Shown: positions 6,599 to 7,031 of the stretch, one piece after another
Position numbering within the stretch: position 1 is the first letter of the stretch
Layout: each line of letters begins with the position of its first letter
Assembly: GCA_947471245.1 (NCBI GenBank)
Contig: CANIXM010000097.1
Span: 1-7,031 of the forward strand
Length of the DNA stretch: 7,031 nucleotides
From: Paludibacteraceae bacterium
Lineage (GTDB): Bacteria; Bacteroidota; Bacteroidia; Bacteroidales; Paludibacteraceae
Direction: 5' to 3'
The notes under the pieces: generated by a model
Databases searched by the model: none
What the model was told of the DNA's origin: nothing
What the model saw: the letters and a program-made list of their open reading frames with translations, nothing else
Position numbers and translations under genes: made by a program

Positions 6599-7031
6599 AT
6601 GAAATCAATTCTACTCGCAATTCTATTCTTAATTCTTACCATCACTACCTCTGTGGGGCAAAATGTAAGTGAGCAAATAATTGGAAATGTTTCCTTTCTT
6701 AGTACAGAGCACGTATATGTTAGATTTGGAAGTACTGATGGCATTAGCATTGGCGACACCCTTTATTTTTCAAAAGACAACAACATCATTCCATTATTGG
6801 AAGTTAAAAGTTTATCATCAATATCATGCGTGTGTAAACGATTAGATATCATCCAATTAAGCATTAGAGACAATGTTTTTGCACAACGAAAGGTACAAGC
6901 ACCGAACATAGAATTGGATGTGGAGAAATCCAAACTAGGCCTAACACTTACTGACCAAGCAATCAGTGAAACCAAAAAAGACACCACAAAAACAAACTTT
7001 AAATCACATACCGATGGACGTCTTTCTATTA
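6599..7031 (+). CDS. Secreted protein of unknown function, 3' truncated by window; possible outer-membrane partner of the cytochromes
   Basis: An ATG at 6599 opens a frame that stays open for 144 codons to the window end. The start encodes MKSILLAILFLILTITTSVG, a signal peptide probably cleaved before Q21. Residues 26-80 look like a small beta-rich domain: IIGNVSFLSTEHVYVRFGST, then DGISIGDTLYF, then LSSISCVC with cysteines at 77 and 79. The pattern of a strand, a turn with xGIxxGDTL and another strand recalls FlgT-C or SH3-like domains and an N-terminal region I associate with Bacteroidota envelope proteins. Residues 100-137 are polar and linker-like, and GRLSI at the edge could begin a first beta-strand. 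Position after two multiheme cytochromes suggests an envelope partner, perhaps a beta-barrel, but the diagnostic part lies outside the window. A 129-bp gap separates it from the 12-heme gene. Confidence 0.75.
   Translation, partial: MKSILLAILFLILTITTSVGQNVSEQIIGNVSFLSTEHVYVRFGSTDGISIGDTLYFSKDNNIIPLLEVKSLSSISCVCKRLDIIQLSIRDNVFAQRKVQAPNIELDVEKSKLGLTLTDQAISETKKDTTKTNFKSHTDGRLSI

Overview
The window looks like a Bacteroidota chromosome. It is AT-rich and has no recognisable Shine-Dalgarno sequences. It carries a fused ResB-CcsA (CcsBA) cytochrome c synthetase of about 1,100 residues, and a perfect TAnnTTTG-type -7 promoter element lies just upstream of that gene. Class or genus cannot be resolved from the sequence alone.

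Left edge (1-540): the C-terminal end of a YhcG/DUF1016-type PDDEXK nuclease runs in from outside the window. A short coding remnant (about 289-450) follows that resembles the C-terminal region of a type I restriction HsdR subunit. It has no start codon and stops before the family's usual end. This edge is probably the decayed margin of a restriction-modification locus. A promoter and an inverted repeat lie just before the next gene.

Centre (541-6469): this is a same-strand block devoted to c-type cytochromes. It begins with ccsBA (1,097 aa), which exports heme and attaches it to CXXCH motifs. A 549-aa secreted cytochrome with 20 CXXCH motifs follows, overlapping ccsBA by 17 bp if the first ATG is used. 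After a 66-bp spacer made mostly of an AATTGAT heptamer repeat comes a 311-aa secreted cytochrome with 12 CXXCH motifs. Both cytochromes are built from the same roughly 74-residue triheme module, so the pair would carry 32 hemes.

Right edge (6599-7031): a secreted protein begins here and is cut by the window end. It has a signal peptide and a small beta-rich N-terminal domain. The layout suggests, but does not prove, an outer-membrane beta-barrel partner.

Together the genes read as a self-contained module: a dedicated heme-attachment enzyme, two multiheme electron wires and a possible envelope partner. The most interesting hypothesis is a Bacteroidota porin-cytochrome-like conduit, or another long-range periplasmic electron-transfer system, not one of the well-known multiheme reductases. 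The cytochromes have no CXXCK catalytic heme motif and no obvious enzymatic domain.
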